Shown: in pieces, positions 45,832 through 55,405 of the stretch
Layout: each line of letters begins with the position of its first letter
Numbering within the stretch: the first letter of the stretch is position 1
Origin: an uncultured Prevotella sp.
GTDB taxonomy: Bacteria; Bacteroidota; Bacteroidia; Bacteroidales; Bacteroidaceae
NCBI GenBank assembly: GCA_900546345.1
Contig: URCI01000009.1
Span: forward strand, 1-64,000
Reading direction: 5' to 3'
DNA length: 64,000 bases
The notes under the pieces: generated by a model
What the model saw: only the letters and a program-made list of their open reading frames with translations
Databases searched by the model: none
What the model was told of the DNA's origin: nothing
Program-made: the position numbers and the translations under genes

Positions 45832-47709
45832 ATGAAAAAGATACTATATACTGCGATGTTTGCCATGGCGCTGCTGTCCATGACCACCTCGTGCAAGGAC
45901 TACCTCGACAAATCGCCCCTGAGCGATATTTCAGAGGAAGATCCTTATCAGAATTATACTAACTTTCAGGGCTTCACCGAAGAGCTCTACAACTGCATCC
46001 CCATGCTCACACAGTGTGACTATCACAGTTGCTGGAACTTTGGTGAGGATGAATACTGGCAGCCCTCAGAGACCCGCGTCTTTGCCTATGCCGTGGACCA
46101 GGGCAACTATTGGGGATGGAACGAATGCTATTACTCGTTCTTCCATACCGGTGCTCCAGGCACTACGGGTACTGACCGTTTCCAGAAAGGTCATCTCTGG
46201 GGACTGTCATGGTACGGCATCCGCAAGGCCAATGTGGGTCTGGCCAACCTCGGATTGCTGACCAACGCTACCCAGGAAGAGAAAAACCTGATTGCCGGTC
46301 AGCTCTACTTCTTCCGTGGCTTCTTCCACTTCATGCTCATGCAGTATTGGGGCGGTCTGCCCTATATCGACCAGGTCATTCCGGCTGATGCTGTGATGCG
46401 CTATCCTCGGATGACTTATCAGGAGACTGCCGAAAAGGCTGCTGCTGACTTCCAGAAGGCTGCCGATCTGTTGCCTGTGGACTGGGACAAGACAACGGTT
46501 GGAAAAGCCACTGCAGGAAAGAACAATCTGCGCATCAACAAGATCATGGCTCTCTCGTTCTTAGGCAAGGATCTGCTTTGGGCAGGATCGCCATTGATGA
46601 ATAAGGTCAGCACCGGCGACGCTAATTATAATAAGGAGTACTGCCAGCGGGCTGCTGAAGCTTTTGGACAGGTGCTCAAGATCTGCGATGAGACCGGACG
46701 CTATCAGCTGGCCGACTTCAAGGACTATACCGAACTGTTCTATACCTACAACCAAAGCTATAAGCTGCCGGGACTGAAAGAGGCGATCTTCTTTGAGAAC
46801 CCCAACGGCAACTGGCGCTGGAACATGGTCAACGACTTCCGTCCGTCAACGCTCAGTGGCTCGGGTATTAAGGTCTATCCTACGGCCAACTATGTCGACC
46901 TCTTCGGCATGGCTAACGGCAAACCCATCAAAGACCCCACAAAGAAAGACCCTGACAGTGGGTACGACCCGGAGCACCCCTTCAAGAACCGTGACCCACG
47001 CTTCTACAAGGACATCATCTTCGACGGCGAGAAGTGTGTGAAAGACGGCAGCAAGGTAGGCAAGAAGGCTGACAGACAGTACGCCTCTCTCTACACTGGC
47101 GGCACCTACCGCACAGCCACCCCTTCTAAAGACTGCTTCACCGGCTACCTGAATATGAAGTTCACCAGCCAGTACTGTAATGACTGGGATGGCTACCGCG
47201 AGAACAATAACATGGTGCTGAGCCTCATTCGCCTGGCCGATGTCTATCTGATGTATGCCGAAGCCGTTGCCGAAGGCTATGGTTCAGCTACCGCCACGGC
47301 CAAGGACTACACGATGAATGCCGTGACTGCCGTGAACAAAATCCGTGAACGTGCCGGCGTGGGCGACGTGGCCGATGAATACCTCACCACACTCGACGGC
47401 TTTATGAGCGAGTTGCGGCGCGAGCGTGCCGTGGAGCTTGCTTTCGAAGGCCACCGCTGGACCGACCTGCGCCGCTGGCTGCTCGTCGACAAAGAGCCCT
47501 ATACGCTGAAGAAAGCCGTGTACTTCGACCGTGCCAAAGACCAGACCGACGAAGAACGTTACAAGAATCCGGAGAACAACCATGTCGTCAACCTGCGTGA
47601 GGAAGTACTCACTACACGCCACTTCACCGAGAAGCACTATTGGCTGCCCTTCCTCAAAAGCGACGTGCAGATGTATCCCGAATTCAAGCAAAACCCAGGA
47701 TGGGAATAA
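45832..47709 (+). CDS. SusD-like glycan-binding lipoprotein (XusB position)
   Basis: A 625-residue SusD homologue. Lipobox TTSC near residue 20, then the family start CKDYLDKSPLSDISEEDPYQ. The TPR-rich body holds LIAGQLYFFRGFFHFMLMQYWGGLPY, and the C-terminus has LRRERAVELAFEGHRWTDLRRW and YWLPFLKSDVQMYPEFKQNPGW, all SusD hallmarks. It caps the SusC barrel encoded just before it. Confidence 0.95.
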   Translation: MKKILYTAMFAMALLSMTTSCKDYLDKSPLSDISEEDPYQNYTNFQGFTEELYNCIPMLTQCDYHSCWNFGEDEYWQPSETRVFAYAVDQGNYWGWNECYYSFFHTGAPGTTGTDRFQKGHLWGLSWYGIRKANVGLANLGLLTNATQEEKNLIAGQLYFFRGFFHFMLMQYWGGLPYIDQVIPADAVMRYPRMTYQETAEKAAADFQKAADLLPVDWDKTTVGKATAGKNNLRINKIMALSFLGKDLLWAGSPLMNKVSTGDANYNKEYCQRAAEAFGQVLKICDETGRYQLADFKDYTELFYTYNQSYKLPGLKEAIFFENPNGNWRWNMVNDFRPSTLSGSGIKVYPTANYVDLFGMANGKPIKDPTKKDPDSGYDPEHPFKNRDPRFYKDIIFDGEKCVKDGSKVGKKADRQYASLYTGGTYRTATPSKDCFTGYLNMKFTSQYCNDWDGYRENNNMVLSLIRLADVYLMYAEAVAEGYGSATATAKDYTMNAVTAVNKIRERAGVGDVADEYLTTLDGFMSELRRERAVELAFEGHRWTDLRRWLLVDKEPYTLKKAVYFDRAKDQTDEERYKNPENNHVVNLREEVLTTRHFTEKHYWLPFLKSDVQMYPEFKQNPGWE

Positions 47710-47739
47710 ACTTGTGTCTGGCTAACATTAAGAACAACT

Positions 47740-50574
47740 ATGATGAATAATTCCATGAACAACAAGATTCTATATATCGCATTCGTCCTTGCCATGGCTC
47801 CCGCCCTGAGTCGTGCTCAGGCTAAGACGGTCGCTGACAGCACCGCCGCCGGGCAAGTCCATGTGGCTTTTGGCAAGGTCAACAAGAGCGACCTTCTTGG
47901 CGGTGTCAACGAAGTCAATGTGGCTGAACTGCTCAAGAAAGACTACCATGCCTACAGCCTCGACGGCATCAGCACCATGGTAGGTGGTTATAATGGCAGC
48001 ATCTGGGGACAGTCGCCCTTAGTGCTCGTCGATGGTGTGCCGCGCGACGCTTCTGAGGTCGACGCCACCGAAGTGGAAACGGTCACCGTGCTGAAAGCGG
48101 CTTCCGCCGTAGCCCTCTATGGATCACGCGGCAGCAAAGGCGTTGTGCTCATCACCACGAAGCGCGGAAAGGCTCAGCGGCTCACCATCGAGGCTCGGGC
48201 CAATGCCGGGCTGTATGTGCCCAAGCGCTATCCCCACTATCTCGGCGCGGCTGAGTATATGAGCCTCTACAATGAGGCTTGTGACAACGATGGCATAGCC
48301 CATCTCTATTCCGATGCTGACATCTACAATACCGCAACAGGTAACAATCCTTACCGCTATCCCGACATGAATCTCTACAGTTCCGACTATCTGCGCAAGG
48401 CCACCTTCCGCACCGACGCCACTGCTGAGATCACGGGCGGCAACCAGCGCGCCACCTACTATGCCAACTTCGGCATGACCTACAACAATGGTCTCATTAA
48501 GTATGCAGGACATCACAAAGACGATAACCTCAACTTCCGGGTGCGTGCCAACATCGACATGAACATTACCAACTGGCTCAAGGCTTTCGCAAATGTCGGC
48601 GTGCATATCAATAACGCCTACAACAGCCGCGGAGACTTTTGGGGTGCTGCTGCCAACCTGCGCCCCAACTGGTATTCAGGGCTGCTGCCGCTGGACATGA
48701 TGGACATGAACAATGAGAACATCAGCAACCTCGTCTCTACGAGCAACCATCTCATTGACGGCAAGTATCTCTTAGGCGGTAACTCCGTCAACCAGACCAC
48801 GCTCTTTGGCGACATGATCGCCGCCGGATATGTCAAAGACAAGAAGCGTAACTTCCTCTTTGATGTCGGACTAAATGCTGACTTGGGAATGATTACGCCC
48901 GGACTGAGCTTCAAGTCGACCTTCAGTGTCGATTACTATGACTATTACTCTGAAGGCTACAAAGAGGAATATGCTGTCTATGAGCCTGTATGGGCAAATA
49001 TGAATGGCAAGGACCTGATTGTCGACCTCAAGCAGTATGGCAAGGACAGCCGTTCGGCCAGCGAGTTCGTCGGTTCCAGCACCTATTACCAAACCATGGC
49101 ATTCCGTGGGCAGTTTGACTACAACCGTACGTTTGGAAAACTCCACAACGTTGGTGCTACGCTCATGGGATGGGGCTATCAGCGTCAGAACAGCAATGAC
49201 AGCAACCACAGCGGATCGTCGTATCACCGTACTACCAATGTCAACGCCGGATTGCGTGCCACTTACAACTACAACCATCTCTACTACGCCGAGTTCGACG
49301 GTGCGCTTGTCCATTCTGCCAAACTGGCTCCCGGACACCGCAACGCCTTCTCACCGAGTGCCACGCTCGGTTGGCGCTTCGGTCAGGAGAAGTGGTTCAA
49401 GCGTTCGTTGCCTTTTGTCGATGACGCAAAGATCGACGCTTCCTACAGCGTGCTCAACCAAGACCTCGACATCAGCGACTACTATATGTACAAAGGCTAC
49501 TACGACAACAAGGGTGGCTGGTACACCTGGGAGGACGGCTCACAGGGTGGTTATTGCAACACCTCGAAGCGTGGTGCCAACACCGACCTCGGCTTCGTCA
49601 AACGCAAGGAGTGGCGTATCGGCCTCGACGCCTCGCTGTGGAACAGCCTGCTGACCGTTGATGTCAACTACTTCCATCAGCTCACCGACGGTCTGCTGAC
49701 TCAGGGCGCCTCCACCATTTACCCTGCATGGTTCAATGGCAATGGCTCGTTCCTGCCTTACCTCAACTACAACCAGGATCAGCGCACCGGCTTTGACTTC
49801 ACTGTGAAGGCCGACAAGCACTTTGGCAAGCTGGAAGCCATCCTCGGCGTGAGCGGCATGGTGTTCTCCACCAAGGCTAAGAAACGCGACGAGGTGTGGA
49901 GCGAGAAATATCTCTATCGTCAGGGCCATACGCTCGACGCACAGTGGGGCTATGTCTGTGAAGGATTCTTCAACGACGAGGCCGACATTGCGAACCACGC
50001 CAAGCAGACCTTTGGCGAGGTGAAGCCCGGTGACCTGAAATATAAGGATCTCAACAACGACGGTGTCATCGACGACAAGGACCAGACAGACTTGGGTAAA
50101 GCAGGATGGGGTGCCACACCTTTCATCTATGGACTGAACCTTACGCTGAAATACGATCGCTTCACCTTCTATGTCGACGGTACCGGAAACATGGGTGGCA
50201 TCGGCTTTAAGAACAGCAGCTACTACTGGCTCAAAGGTACGAGCAAGTATTCTGTTGTGGCCCGCGGACGCTGGACACCGGAGACAGCAGCCACTGCGAC
50301 CTATCCCCGTCTGACCACGAAGGACAACAGCAACAACCTGCGCAACTCCACCTTCTGGCGCAAGAGCACCGACCGCTTCGACCTCGGACGTGTGCAGCTC
50401 ACCTATGATCTGCCCGACAACTGGTTCACCGGTAAGGTCGTCAGCGGCATGAGCATCTATGCACTGGCCGAAGGACTCTTCACCATCTCCACTGATAAGG
50501 AATGGCGTGATACAGCTGTGGGCAGCGCCCCTTACAACAGGTTCTACAATCTCGGTGTGAAGCTTTCGTTTTAA
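47740..50574 (+). CDS. Second SusC-like receptor without the N-terminal regulatory-like domain (XusC position)
   Basis: A 944-residue TonB-dependent receptor. Signal peptide to about residue 25 (LSRAQA). The usual carboxypeptidase-like domain and conserved TonB-box segment are absent; the plug begins almost directly with LVLVDGVPRDASEVDATEVETVTVLKAASAVALYGSRG. The barrel ends in NLGVKLSF. In Xus-type xylan loci the second receptor commonly has this short form. Two ATG codons stand at the start; 47740 is used. Confidence 0.93.
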   Translation: MMNNSMNNKILYIAFVLAMAPALSRAQAKTVADSTAAGQVHVAFGKVNKSDLLGGVNEVNVAELLKKDYHAYSLDGISTMVGGYNGSIWGQSPLVLVDGVPRDASEVDATEVETVTVLKAASAVALYGSRGSKGVVLITTKRGKAQRLTIEARANAGLYVPKRYPHYLGAAEYMSLYNEACDNDGIAHLYSDADIYNTATGNNPYRYPDMNLYSSDYLRKATFRTDATAEITGGNQRATYYANFGMTYNNGLIKYAGHHKDDNLNFRVRANIDMNITNWLKAFANVGVHINNAYNSRGDFWGAAANLRPNWYSGLLPLDMMDMNNENISNLVSTSNHLIDGKYLLGGNSVNQTTLFGDMIAAGYVKDKKRNFLFDVGLNADLGMITPGLSFKSTFSVDYYDYYSEGYKEEYAVYEPVWANMNGKDLIVDLKQYGKDSRSASEFVGSSTYYQTMAFRGQFDYNRTFGKLHNVGATLMGWGYQRQNSNDSNHSGSSYHRTTNVNAGLRATYNYNHLYYAEFDGALVHSAKLAPGHRNAFSPSATLGWRFGQEKWFKRSLPFVDDAKIDASYSVLNQDLDISDYYMYKGYYDNKGGWYTWEDGSQGGYCNTSKRGANTDLGFVKRKEWRIGLDASLWNSLLTVDVNYFHQLTDGLLTQGASTIYPAWFNGNGSFLPYLNYNQDQRTGFDFTVKADKHFGKLEAILGVSGMVFSTKAKKRDEVWSEKYLYRQGHTLDAQWGYVCEGFFNDEADIANHAKQTFGEVKPGDLKYKDLNNDGVIDDKDQTDLGKAGWGATPFIYGLNLTLKYDRFTFYVDGTGNMGGIGFKNSSYYWLKGTSKYSVVARGRWTPETAATATYPRLTTKDNSNNLRNSTFWRKSTDRFDLGRVQLTYDLPDNWFTGKVVSGMSIYALAEGLFTISTDKEWRDTAVGSAPYNRFYNLGVKLSF

Positions 50575-50598
50575 TCAACCCTCTTAAGAATAAGCATT

Positions 50599-52371
50599 AT
50601 GAGACTTAAATATTTCATTCCCGTCCTTGCCTCGGCAGCGTTGCTGCTCACGGCGTGCGATGATGTTTTCACGCCCGCCATCGAGAACTTCAAGGACATC
50701 GATATGGTGAACAAGGAGCCGGATTTTGCCAAAGGCTTCCTGATCACAGCCTACCGCACGCTGCCTGGCTACTACGACAACAGCGACGTGGCTACCGACG
50801 ACGCTGTCACCAACGGCATGAGCGACTCTTACATGAAAGTGGCCACCGGCTCATGGACAGCCTCTTTCAATCCTTTCAATCGCTGGACGGCCGACTACAG
50901 TGCCATCCAGTACCTCAACACCTTCCTTGACAAGGTAGACGGCGTGCGCTTTGTCAAGACATCGGCTGCCGTGGACAGCCTGTTGAAGATACGCATGAAG
51001 GGTGAGGCTTATGGCCTGCGTGCCATCCACCACTATTTCCTGTTGCGTGCCCATGCAGGCTTCTCTGAAGACGGACAGTTGCTCGGTGTGCCTATCCACA
51101 ATGCCTCTATCGGTGCCAGCAGCAACTTCAATGAGGAGCGGCCGTCGTTCCAGACTTGTGTCGACTCCATCATGGCCGACTTGAGCCGTGCTGAGAAATT
51201 GCTGCCCGAAGAGTATGGCGACATCTCATCCGAGTCTCAGATTCCCGAGAAATATCGCACGGTGACCACCGACCCGGCTCTTTACAACCGTGCCATGGGC
51301 AACGTAGCCCGTCAGCTGGTCGACGGTCTCATCATCGCCTCGTTCCGTTCGCGTCTGTTGTTGCTCGCTGCCAGCCCGGCCTATCAGAATGCAAGCAACA
51401 AAGTCACGTGGGAACAGGCTGCTGATGCCGCCGCCTCGGTGGTCGACTACGCCATGGGGCCCGAAGGACTGAGCCCTACGGGTGAGACCTACTACACCAA
51501 CACCAATGAGATTGCGGCACTCAAGGAAGGCAGCAACCCCGACGAGATTATTTGGCGTGAGAATATAGCTAACAACAACTCCAGCGATGAGGAATACAAT
51601 TATCCTCCCTCGCTCTTCGGCAAAGGATATATCAATCCCACCCAGAACCTTGTCGATGCTTTCCCAATGGCCAACGGCTATCCCATCAATGATCCGCGCA
51701 GCGGCTACGACAGCAAGAACCCGTATGCCGGACGTGATCCACGACTGGCGAAATACATTATATATAATGGTGCCAAGGAAGGCCCGAAGAACACCATTAT
51801 CTACACGGGCAGTAAACTCGGAACCGACGACGGCGTGAACGTCAAGGAGACTTCTACACGCACCGGCTACTACATGAAGAAGCGCTTGAACATGAATGTC
51901 AACTGCGACCCTACCTCCAAGTCGGGAGTGAGCCGCTATACGCCGCGCATACGTTATACCGAGATTTACCTCAACTATGCCGAGGCAGCCAACGAGGCGT
52001 GGGGACCACAGGGCAGGGGCAGTCACAGCTATTCTGCCTATGACATCATCAAGGCCATCCGCCATCGTGCCGGGCTCACCGACGACAGCTATCTCGACGA
52101 GTGCGCTCTGTCAAAGGACAAGATGCGTGAGCTGATCCACAACGAGCGTCGTCTGGAACTCTGCTTCGAGAGCTTCCGCTTCTGGGATCTGCGCCGCTGG
52201 AAAGCCAAACTCAACGTCACGGCACAAGGTATCGACTGGGGCACAGAGTCTTACACGCCGCTTACCGCTGTGGAGAACCGCGATTATGAGGACTATATGT
52301 ACTATGGTCCGATCCCTCAGTCAGAGACGCTGAAGTATAGCAATCTGAAACAGAACAAGGGGTGGAAGTAA
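50599..52371 (+). CDS. Second SusD-like lipoprotein (XusD position)
   Basis: A 590-residue SusD homologue with lipobox LTAC (Cys about residue 20). SusD features: MKGEAYGLRAIHHYFLLRAHAGF in the TPR region, IRYTEIYLNYAEAANEAWG and LIHNERRLELCFESFRFWDLRRWK near the end. Expected to bind xylan chains at the cell surface with the receptor at 47740. Confidence 0.94.
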   Translation: MRLKYFIPVLASAALLLTACDDVFTPAIENFKDIDMVNKEPDFAKGFLITAYRTLPGYYDNSDVATDDAVTNGMSDSYMKVATGSWTASFNPFNRWTADYSAIQYLNTFLDKVDGVRFVKTSAAVDSLLKIRMKGEAYGLRAIHHYFLLRAHAGFSEDGQLLGVPIHNASIGASSNFNEERPSFQTCVDSIMADLSRAEKLLPEEYGDISSESQIPEKYRTVTTDPALYNRAMGNVARQLVDGLIIASFRSRLLLLAASPAYQNASNKVTWEQAADAAASVVDYAMGPEGLSPTGETYYTNTNEIAALKEGSNPDEIIWRENIANNNSSDEEYNYPPSLFGKGYINPTQNLVDAFPMANGYPINDPRSGYDSKNPYAGRDPRLAKYIIYNGAKEGPKNTIIYTGSKLGTDDGVNVKETSTRTGYYMKKRLNMNVNCDPTSKSGVSRYTPRIRYTEIYLNYAEAANEAWGPQGRGSHSYSAYDIIKAIRHRAGLTDDSYLDECALSKDKMRELIHNERRLELCFESFRFWDLRRWKAKLNVTAQGIDWGTESYTPLTAVENRDYEDYMYYGPIPQSETLKYSNLKQNKGWK

Positions 52372-52414
52372 AGGAAAAGCTTCTCTATCTCCTCTCAATT
52401 GTGGGGAAGACGAG

Positions 52415-52458
52415 AAAGCATCTTCCGCTCTCAAAGAAAGTATCTTCCGCTCTCAAAG
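52415..52458 (+). repeat. Tandem 22-bp duplication between susD and the DUF1735 gene
   Basis: Units 52415-52436 and 52437-52458 differ at one base and share ATCTTCCGCTCTCAAAG. The flanking CTCAAAGGGAGTTAG resembles wording next to the homopolymer cluster at 33024. Confidence 0.7.
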
Positions 52459-52487
52459 GGAGTTAGAAAAATAGCAAAGAACATAAA

Positions 52488-53483
52488 ATGAAGAAAACAA
52501 TGAACAAGCATTTCATTCTCAAATACATTCCACTGCTCGCCCTTCCTATGTTGCTGGGCCTTACATCTTGCCATAGCGGTGACCAGGAGTTCCCTGACTA
52601 TGGCTCGACCAGCGTGTACTTTGCCAACCAAGGCTATGTGCGCACCATCGAGTTGGGCGAGGACTTGGAAGTGGATCTCACCAACGACAACAACCATGAG
52701 TTCAGCCTTAATGCCGCCATGGGGGGAGGCTACGGCAATAAACGCGACATCAAAGTGAGCTTTGCCGTGGATCCCACACTGCTCGACAACAAAAGCTTTG
52801 ACGACGGCACGCCGATGACGTTGTTGCCCAGTGACTATTATCAGTTGGAGAGCAACCAGATGGTGATCCCGTCGGGTAAGATTCAAGGCGGTGTGAAGGT
52901 GAAGCTCACCGATGCCTTCTTCGCTGATCCGCTGGCCACGACACGTCACTATGTCTTGCCTGTGCGCATCACTCATGTGGAAGGTGCTGACAGTGTGCTG
53001 GAGTCAAAGAACTATGTGCTCTGTGCCGTGAAGTTTGTTAATCCCTGGCAGGCCACTTACCTGCGTCGTGGCGTGGATGTCATCACCAATGCCGACGGCA
53101 CACAGACTGCTGAGGTGCGCCATGCCCAGTATGTCGAGAAAGACGAACTGATGAACCTTACAACGCTCGGCCTCAATGCAGCAGCAATGAATGTCTCGCT
53201 CAAAGACGCCAGCGGCAAGGCGACAACTTGCAAACTGCAACTGCTCTTCAACGGCAATGAATGCAAGATCAGTGCGCTCACCAAGGGCTTCTCTGCTGAG
53301 GGCTCCGGCTCCTTTGTCGAGAAAGGCGAGAAAAACAGCATGGGCGGCAAAGACCGCAATGCGCTTTATCTCAAGTACACGGTCAGCTCTGCTACTTTGG
53401 GCAAGACGGTCACTACGACAGACACACTCGTAGTGCGTGACCGTGGCATTGCTCCGGAGTATTTTACACCGAAAAATAAATAA
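52488..53483 (+). CDS. DUF1735-type surface lipoprotein (XusE position)
   Basis: A 331-residue lipoprotein. Lipobox LTSC at about residue 28. The N-terminal half is a DUF1735-like beta domain (YGSTSVYFANQGYVRTIELG, then HYVLPVRITHVEGADSVLES), followed by a second beta domain of DUF5627 type with VNPWQATYLRRGVDVI. Such proteins occupy the third binding-protein place in xylan loci (XusE) and are surface glycan-binding proteins by position. Its exact ligand is not known. Confidence 0.8.
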   Translation: MKKTMNKHFILKYIPLLALPMLLGLTSCHSGDQEFPDYGSTSVYFANQGYVRTIELGEDLEVDLTNDNNHEFSLNAAMGGGYGNKRDIKVSFAVDPTLLDNKSFDDGTPMTLLPSDYYQLESNQMVIPSGKIQGGVKVKLTDAFFADPLATTRHYVLPVRITHVEGADSVLESKNYVLCAVKFVNPWQATYLRRGVDVITNADGTQTAEVRHAQYVEKDELMNLTTLGLNAAAMNVSLKDASGKATTCKLQLLFNGNECKISALTKGFSAEGSGSFVEKGEKNSMGGKDRNALYLKYTVSSATLGKTVTTTDTLVVRDRGIAPEYFTPKNK

Positions 53484-53538
53484 CGAGAAGGCGAAGGAAC
53501 AAAGACTCGTATCAACAATTCTCTAACTACAAGATTCT

Positions 53539-55239
53539 ATGAATATGACGAAATACAAGATTCAGGCCGCTCTTGCCGCAGGACTCTTCCTGCTGGCAGG
53601 ATGTGCGGATGAATATAAGTCGGACTATCAGACTGACATGCCTGCCGACGTGGCCTTGGCCAATTATGTGGGCAGTTTCGACGTGCTGAAAGCTTATGCT
53701 GGTACCATGCATATCGGTGCCGAGGTGCCCATGTCTATGCTGGGCACTCACAACACAGCTTACAGCCTGTTGCTTACCAACTTCAACGAAGTGACACCAA
53801 CGGATGCCTTTACCCATGCTGCCACGGTCAGTGAAACCGGTATTTGTGACTCCGCACATGCGGTTGACGCGGTCAGTGAGGCTCAGGCTGCTAATCTCTC
53901 TCTGGTCGGAGGACCACTTTGCTCTCCGCTCACCATGCAGAAAGCCTACATGGAGAAAGTGACGGCCGACACCTATGTCCCAGGAGGGCAGAAAGAGGGC
54001 GCGTTCAACCTCGTCAACTTCGAAGGCATGGCTCTCGGTACGACCCTTGCCGGGTCGGGCGGTACGCCGGGCCAGGTCGTCGATGACCCACAGGGCAAGC
54101 ACGGCCATGTGCTCCACTATACAGCCGGATTCAATCATCCCTTTGTCGACATCACGCTGCCCGAGGGCATGACGATCGGTGACCTGAAGGAGGGACACTG
54201 CGACTATATGTTAAAGAGCACCGGTTGGGTGCCGGCTTCCGTGGTGAAGATCACCGTGGGCGGCGCTACGGTGGAAGGCTCAACGAAGAAGGCCGTCGAC
54301 CAGGGCATTGTCAAAGGCGAGTGGGGAACTTACAGTTTCAGCTTTGCCGACGTGCTTGACAAGCTCTCCGATGAGCAGAAGGCGGCCACCTCTTTCAAGC
54401 TCGGACTGGGTGACGTCTGCTCCAATCCTGACTATTATATCGACAATATCACGCTCAGCGGAACCTATCTTGCACAGGGCCACTACGAGCCGCGGCCGAT
54501 GGCCGAGAAGCGCGCCGATGCGCTGAAAGCCTATGACCAGTATGTCAAGACGGTGGTTGGCAATTACGGCAAGGATGTGAAAACCTGGATCGTTGCCGCC
54601 GATGCCTTGGCAGGAGAGGGACAAGAAGGACGCTTGCTGACTTCAAAGGCTGACGGGGCCCATTATTTTCTCAACGATTTCCTCGGCGACGACTATGTGG
54701 TCGACTTGGCCAAGATGGTAAGAGAATACCAAAAAGACGCTAAGCTCTTCTATAGCGACAGAGGACTGGAGACCGATGCCACGAAGTTGGCCAACCTGCA
54801 GACGATGGTCAAGGAGTGGAACGATAAGGGAGCCGGCCTTGAGGGTGTCAACGCCGAGGTACATCTCAAGTACAATGCCGCACAGTTGTCAGCGGCCAAA
54901 CAAGGCATTGACAACATGCTCAAGGCACTTGTTGCCACGGGCTTGAAGGTCCGGCTCTCCGGTCTCGACATGGTGGCCGTCGACGACAACGGCAAGACCA
55001 TGTCCGTGAAGCAACTCACCGAGGACGATCTCAAGGCCATGGCCGACTACTACAACTATGTCATCAAGCAGTATCTCGCACTTGTGCCGGAGGCTCAGCG
55101 ACAAGGCATCTCCTTTGCTGCCTACAATGCCGACGGCAATCACGTGGGACTTTGGACCGCAGCTTTCAACCGTGTGGCCACCTACGCCGGTGTTGCCGAG
55201 GGCCTGCAGGGCGCAACGGCTACGTGGCCGGGCAAGTAG
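53539..55239 (+). CDS. GH10-derived lipoprotein with CBM4-like insertion and lost catalytic residues
   Basis: A 566-residue lipoprotein (lipobox LLAGC, Cys22) in the place of Xyn10C. Residues about 40-145 are the first part of a GH10 barrel; about 150-312 are a beta-sandwich insertion like the CBM4 modules of Xyn10C-type enzymes (FNLVNFEGMALGTTLAGSGG to YYIDNITLSG); 315-566 complete the barrel, ending GLWTAAFNRVATYAGVAEGL as in active relatives. Catalytic positions are gone. WDVVNEA reads WIVAADA (350-356); the nucleophile motif TELD reads SGLD (474-477); HTLxWHSQ reads GGPLCSPLT (124-132). LFYSDRGLETDATK still matches LFINDYNLE. I conclude a binding protein that has kept the scaffold but not xylanase chemistry. 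Confidence 0.85.
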   Translation: MNMTKYKIQAALAAGLFLLAGCADEYKSDYQTDMPADVALANYVGSFDVLKAYAGTMHIGAEVPMSMLGTHNTAYSLLLTNFNEVTPTDAFTHAATVSETGICDSAHAVDAVSEAQAANLSLVGGPLCSPLTMQKAYMEKVTADTYVPGGQKEGAFNLVNFEGMALGTTLAGSGGTPGQVVDDPQGKHGHVLHYTAGFNHPFVDITLPEGMTIGDLKEGHCDYMLKSTGWVPASVVKITVGGATVEGSTKKAVDQGIVKGEWGTYSFSFADVLDKLSDEQKAATSFKLGLGDVCSNPDYYIDNITLSGTYLAQGHYEPRPMAEKRADALKAYDQYVKTVVGNYGKDVKTWIVAADALAGEGQEGRLLTSKADGAHYFLNDFLGDDYVVDLAKMVREYQKDAKLFYSDRGLETDATKLANLQTMVKEWNDKGAGLEGVNAEVHLKYNAAQLSAAKQGIDNMLKALVATGLKVRLSGLDMVAVDDNGKTMSVKQLTEDDLKAMADYYNYVIKQYLALVPEAQRQGISFAAYNADGNHVGLWTAAFNRVATYAGVAEGLQGATATWPGK

Positions 55240-55248
55240 AGAATGCTA

Positions 55249-55357
55249 TATCAAGAATTAGAGAAACCGTACTCATGGGCCTTGTCTGTCAAGGATTAGA
55301 CAATTTGAGAATGAGAGAGTGAGAGGATCTATATCTTCCATTCTCTGATTCTTGATA
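55249..55357 (+). repeat. Structured leader before GH98: long inverted repeat
   Basis: TATCAAGAATTAGAGAA (55249-55265) is complementary to TTCTCTGATTCTTGATA (55341-55357) with one mismatch. Smaller stems lie inside: TTGTCT/AGACAA around 55282-55303, and GAGAATG with CATTCTC as an alternative partner of the right arm. It may control GH98 expression or processing. Confidence 0.5.
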
Positions 55358-55405
55358 ATAAGCCCCCTTAAGCATCTACTAGTTATTCATCAAATAATCC
55401 CTTCT

